Translations under genes and position numbers: made by a program
Part shown: positions 35,500 through 46,974 of the stretch, one piece after another
How positions within the stretch are numbered: position 1 is the first letter of the stretch
Layout of the letters: every line of letters starts with the position of its first letter
The notes under the pieces: generated by a model
Told to the model about the DNA's origin: nothing
Databases searched by the model: none
What the model saw: only the letters and a program-made list of their open reading frames with translations
Assembly: GCF_000276665.1 (NCBI RefSeq)
Contig: NW_004955472.1
Location: forward strand, 11,124,338 to 11,188,337
DNA length: 64,000 nucleotides
DNA from: Chinchilla lanigera
Taxonomy: Eukaryota > Chordata > Mammalia > Rodentia > Chinchillidae
Direction: 5' to 3'

Positions 35500-35755
35500 A
35501 AAGGTTGTGGTGCATGCCTGTAATCCCAGCACTTGAAAGACTGAAGCAGGAGCATTACAAATTCAAGTCCTACCTTGACAACTTGTGAAGAGTTTGTCTC
35601 AGAATAAAAAAGGGGTGAATACATAGTTCAGTGGTAGAGTGTCATGTGTTTCAATCCTTAGTGCCATCAAAAACAAACATAATTTAAAAAAACCCAAAGC
35701 AAAAAAAAAAATAAATAAATAAAAATACAAAACCAAAAACACAGAACAAGAACAT
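35500..35755 (+). mobile_element. B1-dID-type dimeric SINE
   Basis: The left half is B1-like ('tggtgcatgcctgtaatccc', 'agcacttgaaagactgaagc'). The right half is ID-like ('acatagttcagtggtagagt', 'tcaatccttagtgccatc'). An A-rich tail with (AAAT)n follows. The sense order B1 then ID defines the B1-dID layout. The left half lacks the 29-bp B1 duplication seen in the copy at 47058. Confidence 0.8.
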
Positions 35756-36003
35756 CTGTGCTTTTAAACAAAGGTTGGTCAAATTTCATATCAATACAAA
35801 TACTAAATCTTTAAAATCATACACAAAAAATCTTTCTAAAAGATGTCTTTAACTTTTAGATTTTAGAATCAGAGACCTAGAAAAGATTCATAGAATTCTT
35901 TCCAGATAGGATCATGTTGAATTGTTTCTGAATGAAGAAAACTTAAATTTGATTCTTAATTGATTTTTCCCCCCAAGTGAATTACTGTGTCTTAATGTAC
36001 ATA
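35756..36003. other. AT-rich DNA
   Basis: Spacer between two SINEs; nothing recognised. Confidence 0.4.
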
Positions 36004-36017
36004 CTCAGTAGATTTTA

Positions 36018-36159
36018 TTTTATTTTATTTTATTTTATTTTATTTTATATTATTTTATTTATTTTTATTTTTTGGTTTTTCTCTGGTACCGGGAACAGAA
36101 CTCACGACCTTGCGCTTGCCAGGCAGGCGCTTTTGCCACTGAGCTAAATCCCCAGCACC
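36018..36159 (-). mobile_element. ID-type SINE with expanded tail
   Basis: Antisense ID body 'ggtaccgggaacagaactca', 'cttgccaggcaggcgctttt', 'gctaaatccccagcaccc'. Its A-rich tail (T-rich on this strand) has become a (TTTTA)n microsatellite at about 36013-36070. The 14-bp target-site duplication CTCAGTAGATTTTA (36004-36017) and CTCAGTGGATTTTA (36160-36173) differs at one base. Confidence 0.95.
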
Positions 36160-36173
36160 CTCAGTGGATTTTA

Positions 36174-37149
36174 ATATGTATATTTCTGATCCCTTTTTTG
36201 CTATAACATCACATACTGTAGTTTCAAATCATAATCCAAATCTTAGCAAATTATAATGTAGAAATCAAGCTAATTTTAGCATCTTGAGCCCAAGACTGAT
36301 CTTCTAAAGTATTTATATGTAATTATTTCCTTGGCCCTTAAATACAATTGAATATGACTAGGAATGCATGATTTTACTAATGAAGATGAACAAATTTTTC
36401 TTGGGCCAGTTTTTCCTATTAATAATCTTCCATATTCATGTGCAGTAACTAGAAGTGCTATTTTTGTCCATAATCCCTCTAGCCAGTTACCCTGTAGGGC
36501 AATAGTTCAGCATCATGAGTGAAGAGTTGGATGCATCCACCTAATCCAGTAGCTCCTAATGGTGCCAGTAAATTCAGACCACTGACCTACGTCTAATAAG
36601 AAAACAAGCTCTATAAAATTTCCTGGTTTTATGTTTGAATTATTATTTTTCAAACTTAAGGATTCATAAATAGGTGTGTTTTTGTAATAGAAGAAACCCT
36701 CATGAGTTTTGTAGGATGTTTATAAAGTTTGTGAAAATATCTTATTAGCATAAAGTTGCTGTTTAGACTTAAAAGACTGAAATAGTATAAAATAGACAAT
36801 GTAAAATAATTTCATTGGATTCTACAATTCTACTGGCAAAAAGAAACTAGAGAAAAGTACTCAGCTGTAAACATACCCCAGCTTTTATGAAAGAGGACAA
36901 ATGAATTCGATGCAAAACCAGCAGCCCAGAGGATTTCACTCGGATTAATGGACAATTACGCCTTGGCCATAAGAACTAATCAAGGAACTACCAACATTTC
37001 TCCCCTGAATTTGGAATTACTGTAAACCCGTGACTTCCTTGGCCTGCCATTTCTGCTTTTCATTTTATCTTTAACAAAAATGTCCATCACATGTTTCAGA
37101 GAATAGACTCCAATGTGATCCCATGATCCACAGCTCCTGGGTGTTTACA
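36174..37149. other. AT-rich DNA, nothing recognised
   Basis: About 1 kb with no feature recognised. Confidence 0.45.
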
Positions 37150-38025
37150 TCTTTGTGTAATCTCTGTACCCATAATGTGAGTAGGATCTAGCTTTCATCA
37201 CATAGAATGTGCCACATGTGTATGATATCACTGATGTCACTGTAATATATTTAAAATTTTCTATATTTAATACGTTTCATATTCTCTCTTGCTTGCTAGG
37301 TGGCTTTGAAGAAGCAAAGTGTCATCTTATGTGCTGCCTATATAGAGGAGCACATGGTTGGAAAATGTGGACAAGCCTCAAGGGGCCATGGGTGACCTCC
37401 CAGAAATAGTCAGCAAGAAGTGAATCTTAAGGTTATACATCTGTTAAGAAATGGGTTCTGCCAATGCCTTAATGAACATGTGTGTGGATTATTCTAGCTG
37501 AGTACCTCAATGAGAACTCAGCCCTGATCAACCTCCTGACTACAACCTTGCAAAAGAACCAGTGAAATCATGCCTGGCTTTCTGACTCACAGAAAGAGAA
37601 ATAAGAAATTTGCGTATCCTTTTTTATGAACTGAGTATTTATATTTCTTCTTTATTTCTATGATGAAGTCTTAACCTTCAATATTATATTAGGAAATGGG
37701 ACCTTTGGAAGATTATTACATAGTAAGGGTAGAGCCCTCACAAATAGGATGAATGACCTTATAAAAGAGACCTCAGAGAATGTCTTTTGATACTTTTTCA
37801 TACAGTGAGAAGCATCATCTATGAAGAATGAGCTCTCACCAGAATTTGATCTGTGAGCACCTCCATCTTGGGCTTCCCACTTCCAGAACTATGAGAAATA
37901 ACTTTTTGATATTGATAAACCATCCTGTTGATGGTATTCTGTTACAGTATCCAAACTAAGATAATTAGTTTAACCAGCCAAGGTGCAGTATTTTGTTACA
38001 TAGCAATAGAAAACAAACACAGCAG
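37150..38025 (+). mobile_element. Outer MaLR-like LTR, split by insertion
   Basis: The left part carries 'cttgctaggtggctttgaag', 'atgtgctgcctatatagagg', 'agtcagcaagaagtgaatct' and 'tgcctggctttctgactcac', 'agaaagagaaataa', matching a mammalian LTR family whose 3' end reads 'actgtgagataataaatgtg'. Its expected last segment ('aatttgttacacagcaatag') appears only at about 37993-38022 as 'tattttgttacatagcaata', beyond another LTR. The element is therefore interrupted at 37627-37972. The left boundary is approximate. Confidence 0.6.
37627..37972 (+). mobile_element. Inner MLT1-like LTR
   Basis: 'gatgaagtcttaaccttcaa', 'aggaaatgggacctttggaa', 'ccttataaaagagacctcag', 'aagcatcatctatgaagaat', 'cttgggcttcccacttccag', 'aactatgagaaataactttt' and 'gttacagtatccaaactaag' give the complete MLT1-type LTR order, 5' to 3', in about 345 bases. 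It lies inside the older LTR. Confidence 0.7.
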
Positions 38026-38254
38026 CTACCCTGTGCCTGTCCTACTATTATATGCAGCAGGGCCCAATTTGGTGAAAAGATTCTGAACTCTGAGCTGATG
38101 GTATAATGGGATGAAACCTTGGGGCCCATAGAAGAGGGCAGTGCATTTTGTAAGTGGGAGGGGTGTGATACTGGGGCTTAGAAATCACCACTTTAACTCA
38201 TGCTCAAATCACTGCTTTAGCTCAGGCTTCAGAGGAATAAATATACATGTGTGT

Positions 38255-38860
38255 GAATATTGGTGTTATGTCCCGTGTGCTGGGCTCACCAGCCCACCTG
38301 TGAGCCTTCCAAGGCTTATCTCCGACTCCAAGGTAAAAAGAGGAACAGGAGTCAAAAGACCATGCAAAGCGAAAGTAAAATGTATTTGCATAAAGAAGTG
38401 GTGCATAGCCACTAAGGAGTGGGGGCCTGAGACCTGAGTGACCGCTACATACACAATGGTCCTGTTTTATGGGATAGAGGCCTGGGGACACCCCTTCTTT
38501 GAGGACTTATTCACCCTGGGGAAAGGTTGAGGGGACACCCCAAGAGGCCTGGGGACACCCCTTCTTTGATTGACTTATTGCTAAGTGTTTGGGTTTGTGG
38601 TAAGGAAAGTGGGGCAGGCATGCCACGATGCACAGGACCAACTAGGGTAGATAACATTGCCTGCACAGAGGAAGAAGCAAAGCAACCACAGACTGCCTGC
38701 TTTATGAGGAAAACCACAAAACTGCCTGTTACTTCTCATGTTCTCAGCTTATTAGAGAGGTTGCTTTTTTCTCTATCATCTGAAAGGGCCAGCGTCCTTA
38801 TTCTAACCATTCCTAAAGAGTCCCATCTTTCCCTACACTAGAAAGCAAGAGTCAGTGAGG
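38255..38860 (-). mobile_element. Probable ERV LTR, antisense
   Basis: On the minus strand, 'ttactttcgctttgcatgg', 'actcctgttcctcttttt' and 'tggagtcggagataagcctt' resemble the R/U5 end of a retroviral LTR. The block is more GC-rich than its surroundings and contains a tandem repeat (38477-38569). Boundaries and family are uncertain and no viral genes are present. A non-LTR origin is possible. Confidence 0.4.
38477..38569. repeat. Partial tandem duplication, 67-bp period
   Basis: A 26-base segment at 38477-38502 recurs exactly at 38544-38569. Both copies are followed two bases later by 'gacttatt'. A third, shorter echo ('gaggggacacccc') lies at about 38530-38542. This is a short tandem duplication inside the LTR-like block. 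Confidence 0.9.
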
Positions 38861-38929
38861 ATCACTTTGGAGCAGGAATCTTGGGAGATATTTTAGAATT
38901 GTGTCTTCAAGAGCCTTATTTTCTCTTCT

Positions 38930-39630
38930 ATAATTCTGGGTCTCATTTTGAATTTTATTCCATTTATGCTTAATGTAATTTATTTGGACTTAAATCTACC
39001 ATCTTCCTATCTTTGTAGCAAATGATCTGCTTTTAGCATTTCATTTCTTATTTTGTTCTATACAACTTTTAGAAGTATTTCGGTGGTTGTCTTAAAGAAT
39101 ATATGTATCTTTGAGTCATTAAATGTAGTATAAATTAAAGATCATTCACTTTTGAATGCTTTCACAGCCTTTTGAATGCTCTTGTCTTTTGTATGTTTTA
39201 TATACATATAAATACCAATATACATATTTGTATATTTAAGTGCCTCAGAAGAGTACTGTTTTCATAATTCAATATTTTACTATATTCATCCACAATTTTA
39301 ACCACTTTTTTTCTTACACCTCTGAGCATTTAAATACATTCTTGTTTTCAGTCTTCAGAGCCCTCCTTTTATTTATTTTTCAGAGCTGGTCTAAAGGATT
39401 TGAATTATTTACATTTGTTTGACTAAGAATGCCTTTATTTTGCCTTTTTTTCTTGAAAGACTTTTTTTACAAGATATAGAATTCCAAGATTACAAGTTTT
39501 TTTCTCTTTCTTGCCATGACCCTTGAAGATTGCATGCCATTATCTTCTGACTTCTTTTTTTTCCACTTGAGTGCGGTCAGCTCTCAGTCTTACTGATCAT
39601 AATGTGAAGGAAATAAGGCTGCCCTTCCAG
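38930..39630 (-). mobile_element. Ancient L1 fragment, antisense, part 1
   Basis: T-rich antisense L1. 'agagctggtctaaaggattt', 'actaagaatgcctttatttt', 'gcctttttttcttgaaagac', 'atatagaattccaagattac' and 'catgccattatcttctgact' correspond to the antisense of the ORF1 C-terminal region. It continues after an LTR insertion at about 40316. Confidence 0.7.
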
Positions 39631-40315
39631 TCCCTAGGAGCATTTAAAGCAGTACTCCTTGATTTCCAATGCCTTTGATGCAGGGGAAAGAAACACCCAG
39701 CCTGTTGGTTGTCTGATACAAGGTTGTGTACTCTAAAATCAAAGAATGAAATTTAAGAACAACAGAGGTTAAGAGCAGAATATATTTATTGGGGGAAAGA
39801 AAGCTTCCATCCAAGACAGAGAGAAGGGGTGGCAAATGGGTTTGCAAGGACTCTCCGTTTTCCAAGGAATTTTATAGAGTAAATCCACAATGTGAGACAG
39901 GTCCAAGTTGAGCAAAATGGGAAATCGCAATGTAGGCATGAGGTGGAACAAAACTATGGTCAACCAATAAGATTACAAGTATAACTGCTCAGGTAAAATT
40001 GATTAAATTAGGATCAAGTAGGGAAGCAAGTCATACAGCAAGCTGGTATGAACACAGAACAGGGGCTTTTCCTATAGGGGGTTGGGTTAGTGACTCTTCC
40101 AGGCTTCCTCAAGATGATAGATACCTATTTAGAGTATCAACCCCTGATTTTTATCCCTAGGGAAGTATGTGGGAGCATTTGTTTTGTCTTTTGTCTTGAG
40201 GTCTGGTTCTCAGCCAGAGGTGCCTGTCTCTCCCGCAGTAGCAAGTGATCTCCTTTTGTACACTGGCTCCTTCAAGGGCCTGGCCCTGTCTGACTGCTTA
40301 TAATATTTCCATGTA
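39631..40315 (-). mobile_element. ERV-type LTR inserted in L1, antisense
   Basis: A block of different composition interrupting the antisense L1. On the minus strand it has 'cccccaataaatatattctg' (polyadenylation signal AATAAA, near 39785 on the plus strand) and 'gtctcacattgtggatttac', typical of an LTR-like U3/R layout. Neither the family nor the target-site duplication was resolved. No viral coding sequence is attached. Confidence 0.5.
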
Positions 40316-40475
40316 ACTTAGTTGCCTATAATAGTTTTTCTACTGCAGAAATATTTTTACTTATGTAACGATATATTAGTAGCATGTATTTGATCTGTCT
40401 CCAAACATCCTTTTTAGTTTGGGAAAATTCTCTGCCATTATGTTTTCAATTATTTATTCTGCCACCAAACTTATT
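40316..40475 (-). mobile_element. Ancient L1 fragment, antisense, part 2
   Basis: 'tttttagtttgggaaaattc', 'tctgccattatgttttcaat', 'tatttattctgcca' is the antisense of the L1 ORF1 segment encoding the conserved AENFP-type motif. It follows in order from part 1. Confidence 0.65.
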
Positions 40476-40990
40476 TATATTGCTGCCTAACACATTGCAA
40501 CAAACTTAGTGACTGGGAACATACCATCTTACAGTTTCTGATAGTCAGAAGCCTAGGTACAATAAGACTGTATTCTCTGTTCAGAGACTCATACATTTGA
40601 AATTGTGATGTTGGTTGAGACTGTTATCTGGAGACTTGTGGTCATTTTCCAGGTTTATTGGTTTTATAGCTTTAAAATTATAATTTTCTTCTTTCTTACT
40701 ATTAATTTAGGGCCTTTTGAGGCCAACACAGTGTCTCTTACTTTTAATCTTTCTGTCCTCTGAGCTTCTCACCCAATTAGGTCAGGCCTAACAATGATGA
40801 TTTCCTTTTTGGTTAGTTTTAGCTTGAAAATAGCTTTTGCCATATAACATAATCCTGACAGTCATATCCCTTAATATTAATATGCCCCCTCTCACACAGG
40901 GGAGGGCCCTACACGGATTATGTAAACAAGAAGAACCAGACCCTTGGGAATCACTTTAGATGTGTGTCTTCCGGAGCCATGTTAGAATTA
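40476..40990 (-). mobile_element. MaLR-like LTR inserted in L1, antisense
   Basis: The plus strand reads 'tatattgctgcctaacacat', 'tgcaacaaacttagtgactg', 'catcttacagtttctgatag', a pattern like antisense MLT1/MST LTRs ('gctgccataacaaagtacca', 'ctcacagttctggaggc'). A later 'agggagggccct'-like segment supports it. It interrupts the L1 a second time. Confidence 0.5.
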
Positions 40991-41345
40991 TGTCTACCAA
41001 GTCATATATTCTCTAGTATTATTCTGAGTCTCTCATAAGTTTCTTACACTTTTTCACTCTTTCTCTAAGAATTTTTATTCTCTTATTGTCACACTTTTAT
41101 TTCTTTTACCCTTCGTTTTATTACCTCTTTAGCTCTGTCTGTTATGCTATTCCAGTGGGCAACTGAGATTTCAATTTCACTTTTGAACATTTTATGAAAA
41201 TTTTATTAAAAAAATTTATAAAATGTTCATTTTTCATACTTGAAATTTCTACTAGATTTTTTCTATTTTCCAATTGTTTGCTAATTTCTTGATTCTGATA
41301 GGTAATTTCTAAATATTTTAATTGCAATTATTATGAATTTGTTGT
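40991..41345 (-). mobile_element. Ancient L1 fragment, antisense, part 3
   Basis: C/T-rich, then AT-rich antisense sequence ('ctctttctctaagaattttt', 'cctctttagctctgtctgtt', 'tttctactagattttttcta', 'ttgtttgctaatttcttgat') fitting the N-terminal coiled-coil half of L1 ORF1 read backwards. Confidence 0.55.
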
Positions 41346-41384
41346 GCAGATACTCCAACAATGGAATTATCTGTAAGTTTTTTG

Positions 41385-41830
41385 AAATATATCTTTCAGA
41401 GCAGTTTTAGATTTACAGCAAAATTAAGCAAAAAGTACAGATATTTGCCACATATGATGGGTCCCAAAATATTCACAACCTATCAAACATTTTATACCAG
41501 AGTGTCATGTTTACTGCATTCAATGAACCTACATGGACATCATTTTCATTGAAAGTGCCTAGTTACATCGGGGTTCGCTCTTGGTTTTATACATTCTATG
41601 GATTTTGACATGCATATAATGTCATGTATTTGCCATTATACTATGGTGCAGAATAATTTAACTCTTTAAAAAGTTCTCTGTTCTCTGGCTATTCATCCTT
41701 TCTTTTCCCCTAATTTCTTGGAACTATTGATTGTTTCTTTAATGTCATATCATTGGAAACTATAATATGTAGCTTTTTCAAATTGGTATCTTTTATTTAA
41801 AAATATATAAAAAGTGTCTTTGTATATTTT
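41385..41830 (-). mobile_element. Ancient L1 3' end, antisense
   Basis: 'cagagcagttttagatttac', 'agcaaaattaagcaaaaagt', 'attcaatgaacctacatgga', 'catcggggttcgctcttggt', 'tatacattctatggattttg', 'gccattatactatggtgcag' and 'ggaaactataatatgtagct' follow the antisense order of an L1M-type 3' region. It contains 3' sequence, so it is a separate insertion from the ORF1 pieces to its left. Confidence 0.7.
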
Positions 41831-41867
41831 CATAGCTCAATAGCTCGTTTCTTTTACTATGATTAAT

Positions 41868-42060
41868 ATTTGCAGTACTGGGAATTAAACCCAGAACCTT
41901 TGCACTGAGCTACCTACACAGCACCTTTTAAATTTTTTATTTTGAGATAGGGTCATGTTAAGTCACTACCTTGCCCAGGTTGGGCTAAAGTTGGGCTCCT
42001 TCTGCCTTGGCCTCTCTCAGTGTTTGGACTACTTGTGTGTACCATCATGTCCACTGGACA
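41868..42060 (-). mobile_element. B1-dID-type dimeric SINE, antisense
   Basis: The ID-like half comes first on the plus strand ('cagtactgggaattaaaccc', 'cactgagctacctacacagc'), then antisense B1 ('tttgagatagggtcatgtta', 'ttgcccaggttgggctaaag', 'ctgccttggcctctctcagt'). On its own strand the order is B1 then ID. Diverged. Confidence 0.75.
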
Positions 42061-44480
42061 ACATAGTTGTTTGCATGGAACTATACTGTGGACCTTTAAC
42101 AAGAGAGAAATGACTCAGGTATTGATTTACTTTGGAGTGTTATTTGCAAACACAGGTGTGGTAGAGTTCCGGGGCAGAGTTCTTGTACCATAGTAATTTT
42201 CCTAAATTTGAAACATACTCTTTCCATTTCATTATTTAAATGCAACCATATCTCCTTTTTATAATCAAGATTAATTTACTTATCCAGGTAATAGATTTTT
42301 CTTTAACTGCTGTTTTGCTGACACGGGGGTCCTCACATGACCGGGTGATATTTGCAGCTTTAAATTAATGGAATCTTCATTTTATTCCTGATAGGACTCC
42401 CCTGGCAACAACCTCTAATCTAGGAAAAGCTAATTTGGGTGTGGGAATCATACTCCCCTTGTGGTCTCTGAGATTTATGGTGGAAGAAACACTCCTATTG
42501 GCATTCCTTTGTTCTCAATTTTCAGAGGTTCAGCAGATACAGTTACTATTAACTCAAAGTATGTAATTCATCTTGAAGGAATGTACATAAACTGCACAAG
42601 GTGCTCCCAAACTGATTGAACTGGTGCACCCAAACAAACTGCACCCAAACTAATCCCTTAACCATCATAAATATTCCTACCTTTCCCAAATGTTAAATAT
42701 AGTTGTTGCCACTCAAGACTCTCAAACTCTTGGTAAATCATGCAACAGATTTGTCAGGAATTCATGGTCTAGATCTGGCTCCTCTTGATCTGGAGAGCCA
42801 TGAACCAAACCAAATGAAATGAAATGAAACAAAACACAAATTATCTGCCCCCAAATATGTTAAATATACATTCAGTGATGAGATGGTTGAGGAAGACAAC
42901 CATAAAATATCTCCATTGGAAAAGAGAAAATAGGAATACAAAGAACTAGTTCATGGTATTTTTTAGAGCAAAACTTGTCAAGACCTGTTCCTTATGATAG
43001 AGGGAATGCTATTAGTTCAGTCCCTGGTTCTATACTTTTGGAACAGTCTTCCAAATCTTTTATCTTGCATTGGTCTTAGCTTGGACTTCTGAAGCTATTT
43101 CTTTTTCTAATGTCCTTCTTGATAACTTCTGAGGAGTGCAGTATAGAATATATACTTTGGATGTATAGGTAACTTTTTTCAGCTTGATTTTTGACTAAAA
43201 CTTGTGTATTGAAAAATCTTTTTAAATTTCGAACAGTCTCAGTCATATTTAGTACATGTTGGCAGTGATTTTATAAATAAAGGTGTCAAGAATTTTGTAG
43301 AAATTTTAATGTGAGTCACACTGACTTACATAATTCTGTTTTGGGACATGTGTCTCATTATAGATTCAGCTATGTTATGTGAGGTACATCAGGATTTTGT
43401 AGGGCCATAGCCTAAATCATTCTAGGAGTTTTTCATCTATCTTAGAGAATCAACAAGGCTCCAACCTAGTTAGATCATAAGTACTAACAAGTGGTCCAGC
43501 AAACACACTTTGCTTTCTTTTTACTTTAACTATGTTTATCTGTAAATCTCTGGATTTGATGATGCTGTGTTATGAAAGGTGTACCTTATATTTGGTCAAA
43601 ACTAGTTATATTTAAAATATGACAATCATCAACTTTTGACACATGACTTTTTGATTTTGCAATGGTATGAAAGGGACACCCACTGAGTAGAAGCCATACA
43701 ACAGCAATGTGTGATACGTTTTGAAACAGCTCTAATAGTACAAATATTTCAACATGTAGAACTGATTAAATTTTGATGAGTTGCATGTGCTAATTTCCCT
43801 GGTCCAATCACAATGCATTGTATGTAATACTGAATTTCCATCCTGTATCTACAAAAGATATGTAAATATACCTCAGTTAGGAAGAAGATACAGAAATTTT
43901 TTTATGGTGTGAAGTTTGATCTTTTCCCAGGCAACAGGCAGTGTAATAGCTTCTTGTGATACTGGGCAGTGGCAGCTATCCACATTTCCCACTCAGATTG
44001 TGATCATTGGGCAAACTGATGGTGCACTATTTTGCTAAGCCATGATGCTCAATAAGCCAAGTGTATTTTCATTTTCACTTAAAATGGGTTTATCAGAATA
44101 TAAGCCTTTTGGAAGTTCATGAGCCTTTGTACTGTAATTTACACAAGAGGCATGCAAATTAGTCAGTTTTTTTCTAAATATATCTAATTCTTGCAGTAAG
44201 TGATTGAAGGTGCTAGTAGAAATCATCTCATTCTTTGAAAAATATTCATTGATTGCTCTTTCCATTTTGAAAGGTAATTAAGCATATATTTTGTTAGCAA
44301 TAGTTTTGCCAAATAATGTCTCTGCGTAACATTGGTCACCATTTTTAAGCTTCATATGACAGTTTCTCATCAAGTATTTTTAGTTTCTTATAATGGTTTA
44401 TTCATTATCCAATGTCTCATTACAAAACGCATACCACATATTTTGGGTATCTGTTATCTAGAAAGTCAATACAAAATTCA
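42061..44480. other. Unclassified DNA
   Basis: About 2.4 kb without an identifiable feature. 42390-42800 has LTR-like composition ('gatctggagagccatgaacc' before an A-rich stretch) but no family match. Confidence 0.4.
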
Positions 44481-44870
44481 AGTGGATTAAAATAGCAGTT
44501 ATTTATTTAGTCATTTTTCTGTGAGTTGGCTGGGCATCAGCTCTTCTAGCTGAGGCTGAGCTGAGCAGCTTAGCTTCAGGCTATGACTCTGACTGTCTGA
44601 CCGGACTTGATTTGACAGTGCTGTCTGGCTTAGGTCTCTTCATCATGTGCTCATTCCTGTGCTCAGCCGAGATGGCAGCAGTGATCGATGAATCTCTTCC
44701 TAGAGTGATGACAGAGGTGCAAGAAATGGCAGCTACACCATTACATTTTAACTTTCACCTTGCTCCATGTTGGTCGATATCCCTTTGGCTGAAGCATGTC
44801 ATTTGGGAAAAGCCAGTATGCTTTCATATGAGAAAAGGAGGGAAATTGGTGAATATTTTTGAATAATAAT
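44481..44870. other. Unclassified repeat-like block
   Basis: More GC-rich than its surroundings, with 'gagttggctgggcatcagct', 'gaggctgagctgagcagctt' and 'gtgctcattcctgtgctcag'. The wording resembles ancient non-coding interspersed repeats found across mammals, but I cannot name the family. An 84-codon frame (44612-44866) has no recognised product. Confidence 0.3.
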
Positions 44871-46828
44871 ATAACCTATTCTGAAATATGAATATCCTGC
44901 TAGTTATGATGTACATCTCTACTGTGTGATTATGGACTGGAGAAATAACCAGTGGAGCCAAGGAACCATTGCTCCCACTGTGGGATTAATCTGAACCACA
45001 GCCTCATTTTCCATTTGCCTTTGATCATCCTGTCCTACCAAGGGTGGATGATTTAACTTGTGTCAGTTCACACTTCAGAACCCTGGCTCTTGCAGGAACT
45101 GATATCCAACTGGCCCGTGATAGTTAAGGACTGTCTTCTGACCTTTATTGTTTTGTAGCCCTGTCACATTTGCTGATGCCGGAAAGCCTACTTTTCATCG
45201 TCTACGTTCCATCTTGTCCATAGAGAAGAGCACCATTGAGCTTCCTAGTGGCACTGGTGGCACACTGCTCTTGTTATAGTGAAGGGAATATTTCCTGCAC
45301 CTTCCAAGGAAAATAGTCTACTGATATTTCTATGACTTTTATAGCAAATGTACTCTAATATGCATGATCTCTGAATCTCTCTTTGCTGTACTCTGCAAAG
45401 ACAATTTGACTAAACTATTGGTCATTTTTGCTCTCAAGTCTAAGGAATCACTTCACTTATGTATTATGACTGACTTCAAAATGTCCATTCCTGGTCATTA
45501 ATTTCTGAGTCTTTGGAGGGTGGCTTCATATCAAAACGCTTTCCCTGTTCAGCTGTGTATCACATCTCCTCCGTTGTATTGTTCTTAAGATCCATCCTCA
45601 AGCACGTTTCCCAAGCGCTTGATAAATATCCCCTTCTTCTACTTTTTTGGTGATATTTTCCTCCTATAATGGGCACAATACAAAGGGGGGGACAAATGGA
45701 CTGTGATGCAACTTAAATACAGTCATTGGCCTGGGTCTGGAGGAAATGAGGGAAATGGAGAAAGATCTTGAAAAGAGTAAGCGTTGCGTTGTTTGACAGC
45801 TTCTTCAGGTGAGGATTTTGCATGGTCCTTGCCTAACTGAAGGCTGTCTAGGAAAGAAATAGGTAGTAAGCCATTTCTACTAGTTTCAAGGATTGATAGG
45901 AAGCTGAGATTTCTGGGCTTCTGAAGGTATCTCCTAGGGTATTCCATTCCTAGCCTCAGAGCATAACTTCTTCTCTTCTAGCACAGACATTTAGTGATGT
46001 TAGCATTTCAGCCTGCTTTATACCGTGCCTGAATTAATGGTGGTGGTCAGGAGCCACTTGCTTTCTTCTTTTAGCAATTTGATTACTTAATCACAGCCAG
46101 TCAACTCCATAAACCTTATAATCACCACTAACTGCACATTGCCATTGGTGGCATTATTTCACAGGCAAGTGCATTCTTTTCACTTCCCGTCCCAATCTGA
46201 CAGGAGAGTCTCAGTAGCCACTTTGCTATAACAAAACAAGGCTATCACTACTCCTCTTACCACCAAGATATGTGGCCTTGTTGCCAATTGGAGAGTTATC
46301 AAATTCCAAAATGCCATCTAGAAGTTGTGTTTCCAAGAGCCTCTTCCACCTTAGGTTGGTTTCTCCCAAAACTCACCTTCAGACAATGATTTTAGAGCAA
46401 ATAGCCTTTTTTGCATGTGGTTCCAGGAACCTTCTGCAAAGTATGGAGAAATAAGAAAGGAAGGGAAAGACAGCTAGTAAATTGCACATCATAAAGTGAA
46501 TTTCCACAACAGCCAACTGCTGGTAAATTGCACAGGGGAAATCTAATGGTCTTGTGAATCACAGTCCTCAGATTCATACCAGCCTACGAGTGATAAAGCT
46601 ATGGTATTTACACAGCATCTCAATCTATTATTGGCGACGGAAAGAAGCTGCATACTTATGGGCTTCTGCATGCATGAGTAGTCAGCTGTAACCCCAGGCA
46701 GCTTTTGGAAAGATGTCAGTGCTGGCAGTTAAGTTAGGTGACCTCGACTCGAATGTAACATGGAGCTAGGAGCACTGATGTCTGTTGAAGTCTCCTGCAC
46801 TAACACGTCTCTCTATGCCACCGTCATC
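44871..46828. other. Unclassified DNA of mixed composition
   Basis: Nearly 2 kb of comparatively GC-balanced DNA without a recognised gene. The composition suggests an eroded retroelement interior, but I could not match a protein motif on either strand. Confidence 0.35.
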
Positions 46829-46840
46829 TCTCCATGGATT

Positions 46841-46935
46841 GTTATTATTTTTTTTTTTTTTTGGTACTGGGAATTGAACTTGTGACCTCGCGCTTGTCAG
46901 GCAGGCACTGTGCCACTGAGCTAAATCCCCAGTCT
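46841..46935 (-). mobile_element. ID-type SINE, antisense
   Basis: T run, then 'ggtactgggaattgaacttg', 'cgcttgtcaggcaggcactg', 'gctaaatccccag'. Flanks tctccatggatt (46829-46840) and tctcaatggact (46936-46947) form a diverged 12-bp target-site duplication. More differences from the other IDs suggest an older copy. Confidence 0.93.
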
Positions 46936-46974
46936 TCTCAATGGACTCTTGCAGTGTCCTCATCTTCTATGATA

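Noticed and set aside
44871..46828. Possible endogenous retrovirus interior
   Set aside because: The balanced composition suggested it, but I found no protease, reverse transcriptase or integrase motif on either strand, so no call is made.
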